Shown: positions 1 to 9,161 of the stretch, piece after piece
Position numbering within the stretch: position 1 is the first letter of the stretch
Layout of the letters: each line of letters begins with the position of its first letter
From: Arenibacter sp. ARW7G5Y1
Lineage (GTDB): Bacteria > Bacteroidota > Bacteroidia > Flavobacteriales > Flavobacteriaceae
Reading direction: 5' to 3'
Length of the DNA stretch: 64,000 nucleotides
NCBI RefSeq assembly: GCF_003201775.1
Contig: NZ_QJJZ01000017.1
Location: forward strand, 31,965 to 95,964
Position numbers and translations under genes: made by a program
Notes under the pieces: generated by a model
What the model saw: only the letters and a program-made list of their open reading frames with translations
Databases searched by the model: none
Told to the model about the DNA's origin: nothing

Positions 1-507
1 GTAATACGCGACTCTATTATCTATGACACCCTACCCAATGGTAAAGTAGTAGCTGTAAACTTGCCAGGGGAAATAAAAATGGTGCCAATTGATGAAGAGG
101 AAACCTTCTTGAGAACCAACTTCTCATCCAGTGACAATCGTGGATATAGGGACGGTGAACCGGGATCTACCAGATTTTATGATAGGTTTAATGAAGAGGA
201 CGAAGATGAACAGAACAAAAGAAAAATGTACGATGCTCCTGTGAGCAAGGTACAGGTAGACTCTACAGGCAATATTGTGAGAGCTTATGACAAATCCAAT
301 AACAGAACTTCACTGATCAATGATGAGGTCAGAGTCTTCAAAGGAGGTTCTTGGAGAGATAGGGCCTATTGGTTGGACCCAGCGCAAAGAAGGTATTTAC
401 CACAATATATGGCAACGGATTATATAGGATTTAGATGCGCCATGTCTAGAGTAGGTTCCAAATCCAAAACAAAAAACAAAACCCCTAGAGGCAAGAAAGC
501 CAAATAG
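1..507 (+). CDS. gldJ: Gliding motility lipoprotein GldJ, C-terminal part
   Basis: The reading frame is open from base 1, so the gene starts left of the window and only about 168 C-terminal residues are present. GldJ is an outer-membrane lipoprotein of the Bacteroidota gliding/type IX secretion apparatus and has a sulfatase-modifying-factor-like (formylglycine-generating-enzyme-like) fold. What is visible fits the end of that fold: a GGSW motif, then RDRAYWLDPAQRR, then an IGFRCAMS ending that is typical of the family. A basic Lys-rich tail follows. The middle has an acidic, low-complexity segment (EEDEDEQNKRK). The gene is followed by a strong terminator and then murF, a neighbour order I recall from flavobacterial genomes. 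Confidence is high despite the truncation. Confidence 0.9.
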   Translation, partial: VIRDSIIYDTLPNGKVVAVNLPGEIKMVPIDEEETFLRTNFSSSDNRGYRDGEPGSTRFYDRFNEEDEDEQNKRKMYDAPVSKVQVDSTGNIVRAYDKSNNRTSLINDEVRVFKGGSWRDRAYWLDPAQRRYLPQYMATDYIGFRCAMSRVGSKSKTKNKTPRGKKAK

Positions 508-534
508 GTTCAACAACTAAATAAATATAGAGAG

Positions 535-562
535 AAGCCCTTTTTAAAAAGGGCTTTTTTTA
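535..562 (+). terminator. Rho-independent terminator after gldJ
   Basis: A perfect inverted repeat (AAGCCCTT... with ...AAGGGCTT) starts about 27 bases after the gldJ stop and is followed by a run of T to base 561. It separates gldJ from murF, whose start codon lies only about 12 bases further on. Confidence 0.8.
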
Positions 563-574
563 TATCTTAGATTT

Positions 575-1849
575 ATGACAATAGAACAACTGCACCAACT
601 CTTTATGGAGTTCCCACAGGCCTGCACAGACACTAGAAAAATAAGTCCAAATTGCATATTTTTTGCTTTAAAGGGAGATAATTTCAATGGCAACTCCTAT
701 GCCCTCCAGGCTCTGGAAAGTGGCGCCGCATATGCCGTAATCGACGAAGAGGAATATGCAGGCCACGAAAAGGCCATATTGGTTGAAAATGTACTTACAA
801 CGCTACAAAATCTATCCCAATATCACCGAAATTATTGCAAAGCAAAGGTAATCGGCCTTACCGGAAGCAATGGCAAAACCACCACCAAGGAGCTCATTAC
901 CGCCGTTCTATCCAAAAAATATAAGACTATTGCCACCAAGGGAAATCTAAACAATCATATTGGTGTACCCTTAACTCTGCTTACCATAAGCCCGGATACG
1001 GAAATGGCCATCGTTGAAATGGGTGCCAACCATCTTAAGGAAATAGATTTCTTATGTAAGCTGGCGATGCCGGATTACGGGTATATTACCAATTTCGGGA
1101 AGGCTCATCTAGAAGGTTTTGGAAGTGAGGAGGGGGTAATAAAAGGAAAAAGTGAACTCTATAATTTTTTAACAAGCCATGACAGATCCATTTTTTACAA
1201 TGCAGACGACCCGATCCAGAAAGAAAAACTGGCCACGGTCATAAAAAAATACGGGTATAGCCAAAACAATAGCGAATTTTTTGAAATAAAATTTATAGGC
1301 GCCGACCCATTTGTTAAAATTGCCGTTGGCGATGTCCATATTACAACCCAACTGGTGGGCAGTTATAATTTCACCAATTGCTGTGCCGCAATTTTAATTG
1401 GAAAATACTTTAACGTTGCGCTGGATGAAATAAAAAAAGGGATTGAAAATTACGTTCCCCAAAATAATCGTTCCCAAATAATAGACAAAAACGGCCACCA
1501 TATAATCCTGGATGCGTATAATGCCAACCCTACAAGTATGAAGGCCGCATTGGACAACTTTCAGCAATTGAAAGCGGACAATAAGGTTGCGTTCTTAGGA
1601 GACATGTTCGAATTGGGAAATACAGCGGAAAAAGAACATCAGGAAATTGCCAATATAGTCACCCAAATGAATTTAGACCATGTGTTTTTAATTGGGGAAA
1701 ACTTTTTCAAGACAAAAAACGACCTTAACAAATATAAATCCTTTGACCATCTTAAGGAAATTCTCAATACCAACACCCTAAAAAACGGTACTATCTTGAT
1801 AAAAGGATCAAGAGGCATGGCTTTGGAAAGAATACTCGATTTATTGTAA
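575..1849 (+). CDS. murF: UDP-N-acetylmuramoyl-tripeptide--D-alanyl-D-alanine ligase
   Basis: MurF adds D-Ala-D-Ala to the UDP-MurNAc-tripeptide in the cytoplasm, the last soluble step of the peptidoglycan precursor pathway. The 424-residue protein has the Mur ligase order: an N-terminal substrate domain (about residues 1-85), the ATP-binding P-loop GLTGSNGKTTTKE near residues 95-107, a central domain with KGNLNNHIGVPLTLL and AIVEMGANH, and a C-terminal domain with DAYNANPTSMKAAL and FLGDMFELG. Length is normal for the flavobacterial enzyme. It starts just after the gldJ terminator, so it must have its own promoter overlapping that region or depend on read-through. No broken motif is seen. 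Confidence 0.96.
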   Translation: MTIEQLHQLFMEFPQACTDTRKISPNCIFFALKGDNFNGNSYALQALESGAAYAVIDEEEYAGHEKAILVENVLTTLQNLSQYHRNYCKAKVIGLTGSNGKTTTKELITAVLSKKYKTIATKGNLNNHIGVPLTLLTISPDTEMAIVEMGANHLKEIDFLCKLAMPDYGYITNFGKAHLEGFGSEEGVIKGKSELYNFLTSHDRSIFYNADDPIQKEKLATVIKKYGYSQNNSEFFEIKFIGADPFVKIAVGDVHITTQLVGSYNFTNCCAAILIGKYFNVALDEIKKGIENYVPQNNRSQIIDKNGHHIILDAYNANPTSMKAALDNFQQLKADNKVAFLGDMFELGNTAEKEHQEIANIVTQMNLDHVFLIGENFFKTKNDLNKYKSFDHLKEILNTNTLKNGTILIKGSRGMALERILDLL

Positions 1850-1872
1850 CCTATAAAATCGAGGTGTTTTTG

Positions 1873-1947
1873 TGGGACATACTGGATTCGAACCAGTGAC
1901 CTCTGCCCTGTCAAGGCAGCGCTCTAAACCAACTGAGCTAATACCCC
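1873..1947 (-). tRNA. tRNA-Val (anticodon GAC)
   Basis: Read on the minus strand, a complete cloverleaf folds: acceptor stem GGGGTAT/ATGTCCC with two G-U-type pairs, D stem GCTC/GAGC, anticodon stem CTGCC/GGCAG with loop TTGACAG, and T arm ACTGG-TTCGAAT-CCAGT. The middle three bases of the loop give anticodon GAC, which reads valine. CCA is not encoded (CAA follows the discriminator A). It lies just downstream of murF on the opposite strand. Confidence 0.92.
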
Positions 1948-2180
1948 ATTATCTGTACAAACAGAATAATAGTCCGCCAAAATTACACCAATTTTAAGAG
2001 TATAAAACAAGCTTGGAGATTTTTTTTCAATAAATTGATGTCCTATGCTATCAAAATAAAGTTATGGCTATTGGACCAAATGTAGGATACCGCCCCGGCA
2101 GGTCTATGTTTCAACAGCGGTGGGCAAATAAATCAATCCACAATTAAATTGAAGGGACACGGCTACCTACCACTTCCATA

Positions 2181-3647
2181 TTATGATTTTCCAAATAGAA
2201 ATACTTCTGAAGGAGTCCTGGCATTTTCCAAAATCCTTTCAATCCTAGCCACAATCTCAGGAAAATCGGCCGCCACATTATTCTCCTCGCCAATATCCTT
2301 GGAAAGATCATATAGCTCTATCCGGGCATCAGGATTCTGTAGTACATTGTACTTTACCGCCTTCCAGTCTCCCATTCGTACCGCTTGTCTACCCCCTTTT
2401 TCATGAAACTCCCAATACAGATACCCGTGCGCTTTCTGCTCAGCGGATTTACCTAGCAAGGTGGGCAATAAGGAAATCCCGTCCAAACCTGGAGTATCCT
2501 TTACCCCCGCTATTTCAGCCAAAGTGGGAAAGACATCCCAAAATGCGGAAACATGCTCGGTGATAGTTCCCGGTTTGATTCTTGTGGGCCATTTTACCAT
2601 CATGGGGACACGAATTCCCCCTTCGTACAAGTCTCTTTTATATCCTTTTAAAGGACCATTACTGTCAAAATAATCAGGATCCGCCCCTCCCTCTAGATGC
2701 GGACCATTGTCGGAGGTAAAGATTATAAGGGTATTATCCGCAATTCCCAAATCCTCGACCTTCTTAACAATTTCACCTACCTGTTCGTCCAAGATACTCA
2801 CCATAGCTGCGAAAGCGGCATGCGATTCGGGTTGGGAACCGTAACCCCCCAATTTATAAGTTGGACCCCCATCGGTTCCTTTGTATATTTTTTCAGGTAA
2901 GTATTTACCACTAAATTTATTTTGTATTTCCGGAGGTGCAATTAATTCTGCATGGGGAATTATAGAAGGAACATAGGCAAAAAAAGGTCTATCCTTATTC
3001 TCTTCAATAAATTGCAAGGTCTTTTCATGGATGAGATCTGGAGCATAAATACCTTTTTTCTTGCCCGAATTCTCCGGAAGCACTATCGAGTCTTGATTGG
3101 ACCATAAATGATAAGGATAGTAATTATGCCCTAATCGTTGACAATTATAGCCATAAAAGGTGTCAAATCCTTGGTTATTGGGGTCACCCTCAGACCCAGG
3201 ATATCCCAATCCCCATTTTCCAAAGGCCCCTGTCCTATAACCAACTGTCTTTAAGACTTCGGCTATGGTAAGGGTGCTATCAGGAATGGGATACTGTCCT
3301 TCCGGCCTAACCTCATGATTCCCCCTAACCACCGTATGCCCCGTATGCATACCGGTCATAAGTGCCGATCTTGAGGGGGCGCAAACAGTACTCCCAGAAT
3401 AATGTTGGGTAAAAAGCATACCCTCGGCAGCCAACTTGTCTATGTTGGGGGTTTTAAATTTTTTTTGTCCATATACACTAAGATCCCCGTACCCCAAATC
3501 ATCGGCAAGGATATAAATAATATTTGGCGGGGCAATTGTTTTTGATATTTCGGCCGAACCCACATGGGATGGTTTCGTTTCCATTTTACACGAAAGGAAC
3601 GTAAATACAACAACAATCATTGTACCCATAACAACTTTAAGACCCAT
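2181..3647 (-). CDS. S1 family sulfatase (lipoprotein)
   Basis: This 488-residue protein hydrolyses sulfate esters, probably on a sulfated glycan, in the periplasm or at the cell surface. It begins with a lipoprotein signal ending in TFLSC (Cys20). The alkaline-phosphatase-like fold follows: ILADDLGYGDL near residue 46 supplies metal-binding Asp residues, and C89-A-P-S-R93 is the formylglycine-forming motif. GKWGLGYP and FTSDNGPH are later active-site blocks. The ending EFHEKGGRQAVRMGDWKAV and LYDLSKDIGEENN is typical of arylsulfatases. I would not fix the S1 subfamily by eye. It stands alone, away from the two SusC/D loci, and faces left toward the tRNA. It needs an anaerobic- or FGE-type maturase encoded elsewhere. 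Confidence 0.93.
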   Translation of the reverse strand: MGLKVVMGTMIVVVFTFLSCKMETKPSHVGSAEISKTIAPPNIIYILADDLGYGDLSVYGQKKFKTPNIDKLAAEGMLFTQHYSGSTVCAPSRSALMTGMHTGHTVVRGNHEVRPEGQYPIPDSTLTIAEVLKTVGYRTGAFGKWGLGYPGSEGDPNNQGFDTFYGYNCQRLGHNYYPYHLWSNQDSIVLPENSGKKKGIYAPDLIHEKTLQFIEENKDRPFFAYVPSIIPHAELIAPPEIQNKFSGKYLPEKIYKGTDGGPTYKLGGYGSQPESHAAFAAMVSILDEQVGEIVKKVEDLGIADNTLIIFTSDNGPHLEGGADPDYFDSNGPLKGYKRDLYEGGIRVPMMVKWPTRIKPGTITEHVSAFWDVFPTLAEIAGVKDTPGLDGISLLPTLLGKSAEQKAHGYLYWEFHEKGGRQAVRMGDWKAVKYNVLQNPDARIELYDLSKDIGEENNVAADFPEIVARIERILENARTPSEVFLFGKS

Positions 3648-4273
3648 AGTTCAACATATTTATTCAAACATACATAGAATTTTAAAATGTTGGGCGTTGA
3701 AGAAATGAAAAAAACCACTTTAAACCCAAGGATCACTGGCTGGGAAAAACTTGCCATTAAAAGCCCGAAACAACAACCTTGCCGTACTAAAAAATTGATA
3801 CTGCCGATACATCCACATACTCCCCCTTACATTTTTTCATGACGCCTAACCTATGACAAATTAACAATCTGACTTCTTTTTAAAATATTTTTGAACAGAT
3901 AGCCCAAAACCATGGCTGTTGTTTCAGAAGGTTCAAAATCCGTAAAGGACAACATATATCTCCTACCATTCTCAAGCTGAAATATTGCCGGTATCCCTAA
4001 ATTCGATTTGACCCAATAATTCCAAATTTTTATTGGGACTACAGCCATTGGGAAACCCACGTTTAGTTTCAAACCCATTTAGTTGAATATTGTAAGTCAT
4101 GATTATATTCTTTTTATTGCCGGGGCAATCCAAGTAATGGACATGAAAATTCAATACAATCTTAGAAAATATCCACTACAAATTAATTCCAATCCAAAAT
4201 AACATTCCGTAAAATTAAAAGTATATTTATACCTATCATACACCTTGAGAAAAACCAATAAACAATCAGTACC
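3648..4273. other. Spacer with a possible small remnant
   Basis: About 620 bases lie between the divergent sulfatase and phosphodiesterase genes. On the minus strand at 3851-4078 there is a 75-codon open frame ending with a protein-like stretch (ENGRRYMLSFTDFEP). A second frame at 3972-4154 overlaps it and shares the same upstream part. I do not recognise either. The pair looks more like a frameshifted remnant than two genes. Promoters of both flanking genes must also lie here; a TATGTTTG box resembling the Bacteroidota -7 element sits at 3665-3672 on the minus strand but lacks an obvious -33 partner. Confidence 0.3.
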
Positions 4274-5506
4274 TTGAAACTTTATAGCCTCATTTTAATC
4301 AGCCTTATTTACTACTCCACCCTCTTCGGACAGAAGCAGAACACCAAAATAATGTTTGTTATAGTTGATGGTATCTCTGCTGATGTTTTGGAAAACGTGG
4401 AAACACCCCACCTCGATACCATTGCCAAGAAAGGGGGATATACCCGTGCCTATGTAGGAGGAACTAAGGATAGTTATTCTGAAACTCCTACTATTTCCGC
4501 CGTAGGTTACAACAGTCTGTTAACCGGTACTTGGGCCAATAAACACAATGTGTGGGGCAACAGTATCGAAGATCCCAATTACAATTATTGGACAATTTTC
4601 AGATATGCCAAAGAGAGCAGGCCAGAATTAAAAACAGCTATATTCTCTACATGGTTGGACAATAGAACAAAATTAATCGGGGAGAGCCTTCCTCAAACCA
4701 ATTACCTGAAATTAAACTATCATTTTGATGGCTTTGAATTGGACACCATAAATTTTCCACATGACGAAGACCGGCTTTACATCCATAAAATAGATGAAAT
4801 GGTAGTTGATGAAGCCGCCAGGTATATAATAGAGGAAAGTCCAGATCTTTCATGGGTGTATCTTGAATATACAGATGATATGGGGCACCGTTACGGGGAT
4901 AGCGAACAATTTCACAATGCCATTACCATAATGGACAAACAAATAGGGCGTATATACAAGGCAATGGAATTTAGACGAGGGAAATATGGCGAAGATTGGC
5001 AGATATTCATCACTACAGATCATGGCAGGAACAAGGAAACGGGCAAAGGGCATGGTGGACAATCCGACAGGGAACGCCTGACCTGGATCATTACCAACGC
5101 CGATAATTTAAATGACTATTTTAAAAACGAAACCCCAGGTATAGTTGATATTTTGCCGGCGATGCTCAGAAGTTTGGAAATCAACCCCGAGCGTAACAGG
5201 GCGTTTGAAATTGATGGGGTCTCCATTACCGGACCACTTTCGGTGAGTAATTTAAAGGCGAGTGTTCAAGGCAACGACTTAACCCTTAACTGGAGGAATT
5301 ATAATAGGGATAAAGAACTTAAAATTTATCTAAGTACGGAAAATGGTTTTAAAAATGGTAATTACGACCATTTTAAATTGGTTAAAACAGTAAAAGGGAG
5401 CCGTAATAGTACAAAAATAGACTTACGTAAATTTCCTTCCCGATTTTATAAAATTGTGATAGAAGGAAAACACAATTCTACCAATACTTGGGTAGTGTTC
5501 AACTAG
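4274..5506 (+). CDS. Type I phosphodiesterase / nucleotide pyrophosphatase-like protein
   Basis: A 410-residue secreted member of the alkaline phosphatase superfamily. The start is TTG. It is chosen because it gives a compact signal peptide (MKLYSLILISLIYYSTLFGQ). The metal-binding pieces of the family are visible: MFVIVDGISADVL near residue 26, a Thr/Ser nucleophile region in SETPTISAVGYNSLLTG near residue 70, LEYTDDMGH near residue 197, and TTDHGR with KGHGG further on. These fit phosphodiesterases or pyrophosphatases more than sulfatases, as no C-x-P-S-R motif exists. The last ~90 residues form a separate beta-rich domain (NLKASVQGNDLTLNW), possibly fibronectin-like. Substrate unknown. It is monocistronic as far as can be seen. 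Confidence 0.82.
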   Translation: MKLYSLILISLIYYSTLFGQKQNTKIMFVIVDGISADVLENVETPHLDTIAKKGGYTRAYVGGTKDSYSETPTISAVGYNSLLTGTWANKHNVWGNSIEDPNYNYWTIFRYAKESRPELKTAIFSTWLDNRTKLIGESLPQTNYLKLNYHFDGFELDTINFPHDEDRLYIHKIDEMVVDEAARYIIEESPDLSWVYLEYTDDMGHRYGDSEQFHNAITIMDKQIGRIYKAMEFRRGKYGEDWQIFITTDHGRNKETGKGHGGQSDRERLTWIITNADNLNDYFKNETPGIVDILPAMLRSLEINPERNRAFEIDGVSITGPLSVSNLKASVQGNDLTLNWRNYNRDKELKIYLSTENGFKNGNYDHFKLVKTVKGSRNSTKIDLRKFPSRFYKIVIEGKHNSTNTWVVFN

Positions 5507-5603
5507 ATAGGTCAACGGTTCCATTTACTGCCGGAACACCATCAGTGGCATGGTGTTGTCCATGGAAACGCCATATTCATTCAAACCGATTGTGCAGGAA
5601 ATG

Positions 5604-5747
5604 TTACCATTTATACATTTCCATATCCAACCACTGTATATACTCCCTATCTTCATTCAAAATTAAAATGGAATTACGGCCATAGCCTTTAAACTGACTT
5701 TTATTTATACCAAACAGAATAGTCTTTACAGTTTTTAAACGGTCCAT
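5604..5747 (-). CDS. Possible 47-residue ORF or gene remnant
   Basis: A short minus-strand frame with an ATG encodes MDRLKTVKTILFGINKSQF... and ends in WLDMEMYKW. Its composition looks like coding sequence, with alternating hydrophobic and charged residues and no low complexity. Just beyond the stop another frame continues for about 26 codons with protein-like sequence (GLNEYGVSMDNTMPLMVF). This suggests a longer gene broken by a frameshift. No homolog is recognised. Confidence 0.28.
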   Translation of the reverse strand: MDRLKTVKTILFGINKSQFKGYGRNSILILNEDREYIQWLDMEMYKW

Positions 5748-5839
5748 TTTAGAATAATTATATAACCTATTTTAAAAATTGTATAACACCCAGCTTCCCC
5801 TATTTTCGACATTTGTATAACACCCAAAAACCCTATATC

Positions 5840-6013
5840 ATGTCACAGATCATAAGCATAATACTCGTATTGAATCTTTGTTTTGCAGGAGGCACCATCT
5901 TCGTAATCCTTCATGGGATGTATATTTCAAAAAAAACACGTTCATTGGATATGGACTCCATTCACAATTTGGAAAAAAGTAAGATCAGCCAAGGCCAAGA
6001 AGGTCAATTTTAA
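5840..6013 (+). CDS. Possible small membrane protein
   Basis: A 57-residue open frame starting at an ATG encodes one strong hydrophobic segment (IISIILVLNLCFAGGTIFVIL, residues 4-24). A short basic and polar tail rich in Lys, Ser and Gln follows. This is the layout of a single-pass membrane peptide with a cytoplasmic tail. A TTG 27 bases upstream would add nine residues. No neighbour forms an operon with it, and no family is recognised. Chance is a real alternative in this AT-rich spacer. Confidence 0.35.
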   Translation: MSQIISIILVLNLCFAGGTIFVILHGMYISKKTRSLDMDSIHNLEKSKISQGQEGQF

Positions 6014-6600
6014 GGTAAAAAGTGTTGAACCATCCATTGCGGATTGTATTCTTGAGGATCGTTTTGCAAAATTCCATCCCTAACGCCTAGGTCTCCGAAA
6101 TACCTTTAAGTTCGAAGAATATCATATTTCCTTGAAAAAAAATCCAAGATTGATTTTTCAACCAAATAGTTGCGTACAATCTTCGCAAGATGAACCAAGG
6201 GCAATATAATTGGATTGGAATTAGCTACGGCGGAATATATTTGTTCACTATGGTCCTTAGCCGCAACACCATTTCTTTCTATACCAGTTATTCTATATAA
6301 ATCTACTTTAGCACATCTTTGTTGATGGAATGTACCGTTATAAACTTTGCAAGCCACTCAAATGTTAGGTCGGGTATGCCCGTAAAGTGTATTAATGCCA
6401 TAGCCTATCCAGATAGACCAAGTCTGGAATAACCATGAAACATTTAATTGAACATAAAAAATCCTTGGAACGGTCGCCACCAATTCCACACCCCAAAATC
6501 AACATTATGGACCCATCTAAAACAAAATAGTTACTGCAGGGTCTCATATGTATGGGGATGGACTATTGATTTACATAGCTTATGTTGTTGTAGCCAGTTA
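6014..6600. other. Degenerate spacer
   Basis: About 590 bases without a convincing gene. An 83-codon minus frame (6106-6357) starts directly after a stop, and another frame runs through the same bases upstream. This looks like eroded coding sequence, but I recognise no domain. Confidence 0.35.
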
Positions 6601-7164
6601 TTATTCTTGTTTTAAATCATCAGAGAAATGTCCTTTGTGTTTTCCTTTTGAAAATTTCTCTTCGTTAAATTCATTCGATTTCCCTTTCGGAATAGTCAAA
6701 CTTTCCCATCCGTCTCCTTTTATTACTTTTCCGATATATACGATTTGTCCAATGTGATAAGGATAATGAGCGAATTGTCGGTTTATTGCTTCGAGAATTG
6801 AATGTTCTTGATTTCGGATATATACTTTTGTTTCAAAGTTATCTTCATTTACCGAGTCCAACGCCTTGAATAAGCATTTCCACCCGTCATTCCATTTTTC
6901 AAGTAATTCATCTTTGGTTTTTATAACCGATTCAAATTCCATATCTCTATTCCGCCATTCTTTTTCTCCGTCAGTAGTCAAAAAATTAGTCCAACGAGAT
7001 TTCATATTTCCCCAAAGATGATTTACTATTACAGCAATAGAGTTCGAGTCTTCATTAAATTGCCAAAAAAGGTCTTTTTCATTCAATTGGTCAAATGTTT
7101 TTTCTCCAACAGATTTGTAATATTCAAATTGTTTCTTGATACTATTTAGATATTCGGTTTTCAT
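6601..7164 (-). CDS. DinB superfamily protein, DUF1572-like
   Basis: A 187-residue cytoplasmic protein. The four-helix DinB/YfiT layout is suggested by an N-terminal amphipathic helix (LNSIKKQFEYYKSVGEKTFDQL), the NHLWGNMKSRW helix and the HYPYHIGQIVYIGK helix near residues 134-147. His48 in NHLWGN and the two His residues of HYPYH are the likely metal ligands. KSRWTNFLTTDGEKEWRNRD is characteristic of the DUF1572 group. Related proteins include metal-dependent thiol transferases and small-molecule-modifying enzymes, but no substrate can be assigned here. A Lys-rich tail ends the protein. It is separate from its neighbours. Confidence 0.82.
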   Translation of the reverse strand: MKTEYLNSIKKQFEYYKSVGEKTFDQLNEKDLFWQFNEDSNSIAVIVNHLWGNMKSRWTNFLTTDGEKEWRNRDMEFESVIKTKDELLEKWNDGWKCLFKALDSVNEDNFETKVYIRNQEHSILEAINRQFAHYPYHIGQIVYIGKVIKGDGWESLTIPKGKSNEFNEEKFSKGKHKGHFSDDLKQE

Positions 7165-7215
7165 TTAGCGTTCAATTTTCAAAATGGCTACAACACTGAA
7201 TATAGTAATTAGTGC

Positions 7216-7431
7216 TTACAGTCCATTATGGGTCTTGATAAAACATTCACTTTCATACAAATAAATGCTGTCTTCTTTTTTTGAGCAACCATAGCCAAGA
7301 CTTAACCATTTGATATCATAATCCTTTCCTCGGATTATTTCATATAATTTGCCCGATTTATACGTATAAGCCGCCTGTCCCAAAAAATAGCTATAATTGC
7401 TAGTTCTCCTATTGTTTATTCTTATTAAAAA
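7216..7431 (-). pseudogene. Headless gene remnant, unrecognised
   Basis: A 71-codon minus-strand frame is open between two stops and reads as protein (SYFLGQAAYTYKSGK, GKDYDIKWLSLGYGC, LYESECFIKTHNGL). It contains no ATG. A different frame just upstream on the same strand has an ATG and short coding-like sequence (MFSYELVPMRHSF). I infer the 3' end of a gene that lost its start by frameshift. Two inverted copies of GTTCTCCTAT (7403-7412 and 7455-7464) lie at its 5' edge. Confidence 0.35.
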
Positions 7432-7549
7432 CTATGCCTCATCGGCACCAATTCATAGGAGAACATGATCGTTATTAGTTACCCTTTATTTTATGTTTTG
7501 TCTTTTTTCCCGCAATTATTCCAAACATACATTGGTAATGGGTTATCAT

Positions 7550-8959
7550 CTATTTGGGATGATAATCCCAAAAGAATATTTTGGCAGGATTTGAGTGTAC
7601 TGCAATAATTTGATTGTTCACTGCATCAAAAAACAGTCCTTTCATATAATTGGTTTTCGGCTCCAAATTAAGCACAGCCAAACTCCCCATTGTCTTTAGG
7701 TCCCATACAGCCAGATGATTATCCTTTTTGTCAGAAAGTATGGAAGTTATCAAAAAATCGTCTTTCCTTTTGTACAGATGTTGGACTCCTACGCCGTGAA
7801 CGAGTACTTTTTTCAGCTCAAAATTATTTTTATCATTCACCAACAAACCTGTGTATCTTGTTTGTTCTTTACTGCTCATAGAGTTTATAGTTGAATTTAT
7901 TTCAACTTCAAAACTTGGAGTTAAAGTTTTTGGGTTTAAATAATAATGGAAGGGAATCAAAGAATACCGGCTTTTATCATCATTATTGATTTCCTGCAAC
8001 CCAAAAGAAGCTCCAATATTACTTGGTGGAGCATTGTATATTTTTCCGTTTTCAAACTTTAAGGGCAATGATGTATAAAAATTTGTAAAGTATAAACGTT
8101 TTTCAACTTCCTTATCACTCATCCCATAAGAATCTATTGTTGGAAAATCTATAGTTCCTGTTTTTGGTTTGGAAATTATTTTTTGTAGTGATGGAAACTT
8201 GATGGTAGTATAGTAATTCTGAACATCATTTTTTTCATCATAGTTTGCTTGTGAATGTTCTATTTGGAAACCATTGTCATCGGTAAACGAAAATACCCCA
8301 TAAGAGCTTATGGAGTTTGGTAGAAATGAAAAATCCTTTCCCTCAGGAGGGAGCAATTGATTGGTTTTTTTATATATAATAAGTCTATCCTTTATAAAAT
8401 CCTCTATTTCATATGTTATGGAACTCTTTAAATCTAAGGCAATCAGTTTAAAGGAAGTATTACCATTTCCTCCAATTGAAAAAAGGAAATAGTCCTTTTT
8501 AGGAGATAAACCATATATTTTAGATCTAGAAATGGCACCATAGGTTTTATATAATTCGAGGAGAACAGATTCCTTAATTTGTTTTGTATTGGTATTTAGA
8601 ACAATTAATTTATTAGGTTTTTCATATTCCTCAGTCATCATTATGATATGGTTCCCATCAAGCCATTCAACGAATATAATAGAGGAATGGTCATCAAATA
8701 TATGTTTGGAGCTATATGGGATCAATGGAATATCTTCCCCGCCAGCAAAAACAAATTTTTGCTTGACTTTTTGAAAAATAAGACTATCGTTAATGCTTGG
8801 TAAATTGTTGTTATTGCGATTTTTCACAGCTAATGATTTGGATTCCTCTCTGTTTTCCGAATTGCTTTTTTGCTGAGACAGGAATTCGCAACTCACCAAT
8901 CCAAAAAGAAGTAAGGCTAGTATTATTGATCTATATTTATTTATTGGGATACAAAACAT
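7550..8959 (-). CDS. Unrecognised lipoprotein, possible beta-propeller
   Basis: A 469-residue protein with a clear lipoprotein signal: the hydrophobic segment SIILALLLFGLVSC ends at the lipidated Cys, followed by a Ser/Asn/Glu-rich linker. The mature part has several short repeats of the kind seen in propeller proteins, such as IIMMTEEYEKPNKLIVLNTNTKQI, DYFLFSIGGNGNTSFKLIALDL and DNHLAVWDLKTMGSLAVLNL near the C terminus. The C-terminal blocks resemble WD40-type blades. I do not recognise the family. It is probably anchored in the outer or inner membrane facing the periplasm. It has no operon partners; the leftward neighbour is a remnant. Confidence 0.72.
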   Translation of the reverse strand: MFCIPINKYRSIILALLLFGLVSCEFLSQQKSNSENREESKSLAVKNRNNNNLPSINDSLIFQKVKQKFVFAGGEDIPLIPYSSKHIFDDHSSIIFVEWLDGNHIIMMTEEYEKPNKLIVLNTNTKQIKESVLLELYKTYGAISRSKIYGLSPKKDYFLFSIGGNGNTSFKLIALDLKSSITYEIEDFIKDRLIIYKKTNQLLPPEGKDFSFLPNSISSYGVFSFTDDNGFQIEHSQANYDEKNDVQNYYTTIKFPSLQKIISKPKTGTIDFPTIDSYGMSDKEVEKRLYFTNFYTSLPLKFENGKIYNAPPSNIGASFGLQEINNDDKSRYSLIPFHYYLNPKTLTPSFEVEINSTINSMSSKEQTRYTGLLVNDKNNFELKKVLVHGVGVQHLYKRKDDFLITSILSDKKDNHLAVWDLKTMGSLAVLNLEPKTNYMKGLFFDAVNNQIIAVHSNPAKIFFWDYHPK

Positions 8960-9161
8960 TAAATAATTACTTACGATTCAATATAGTTATTGACTATATT
9001 TATTTTACAGGCCAATTTAGTAAATCTTTTTTGTTTGCCTGTAACGCAATACCTTAGTAATAGATACTCTATACTATCTTTATAGCCCATGGGATTCACA
9101 TACGGGTTGTTTTATTAAAAAAACACCAAATAGATTCATAATAATAGGCTGTTGTTGAAAT

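Noticed and set aside
2181..3647. Sulfatase at the left as part of the first PUL
   Set aside because: It is about 6 kb from the PUL terminator, separated by unrelated genes on both strands and remnants, so I treat it as independent.
6106..6357. An 83-codon minus-strand frame
   Set aside because: Its only start is a GTG directly after a stop, and another frame is open through the same 5' bases. It looks like eroded sequence rather than a gene.
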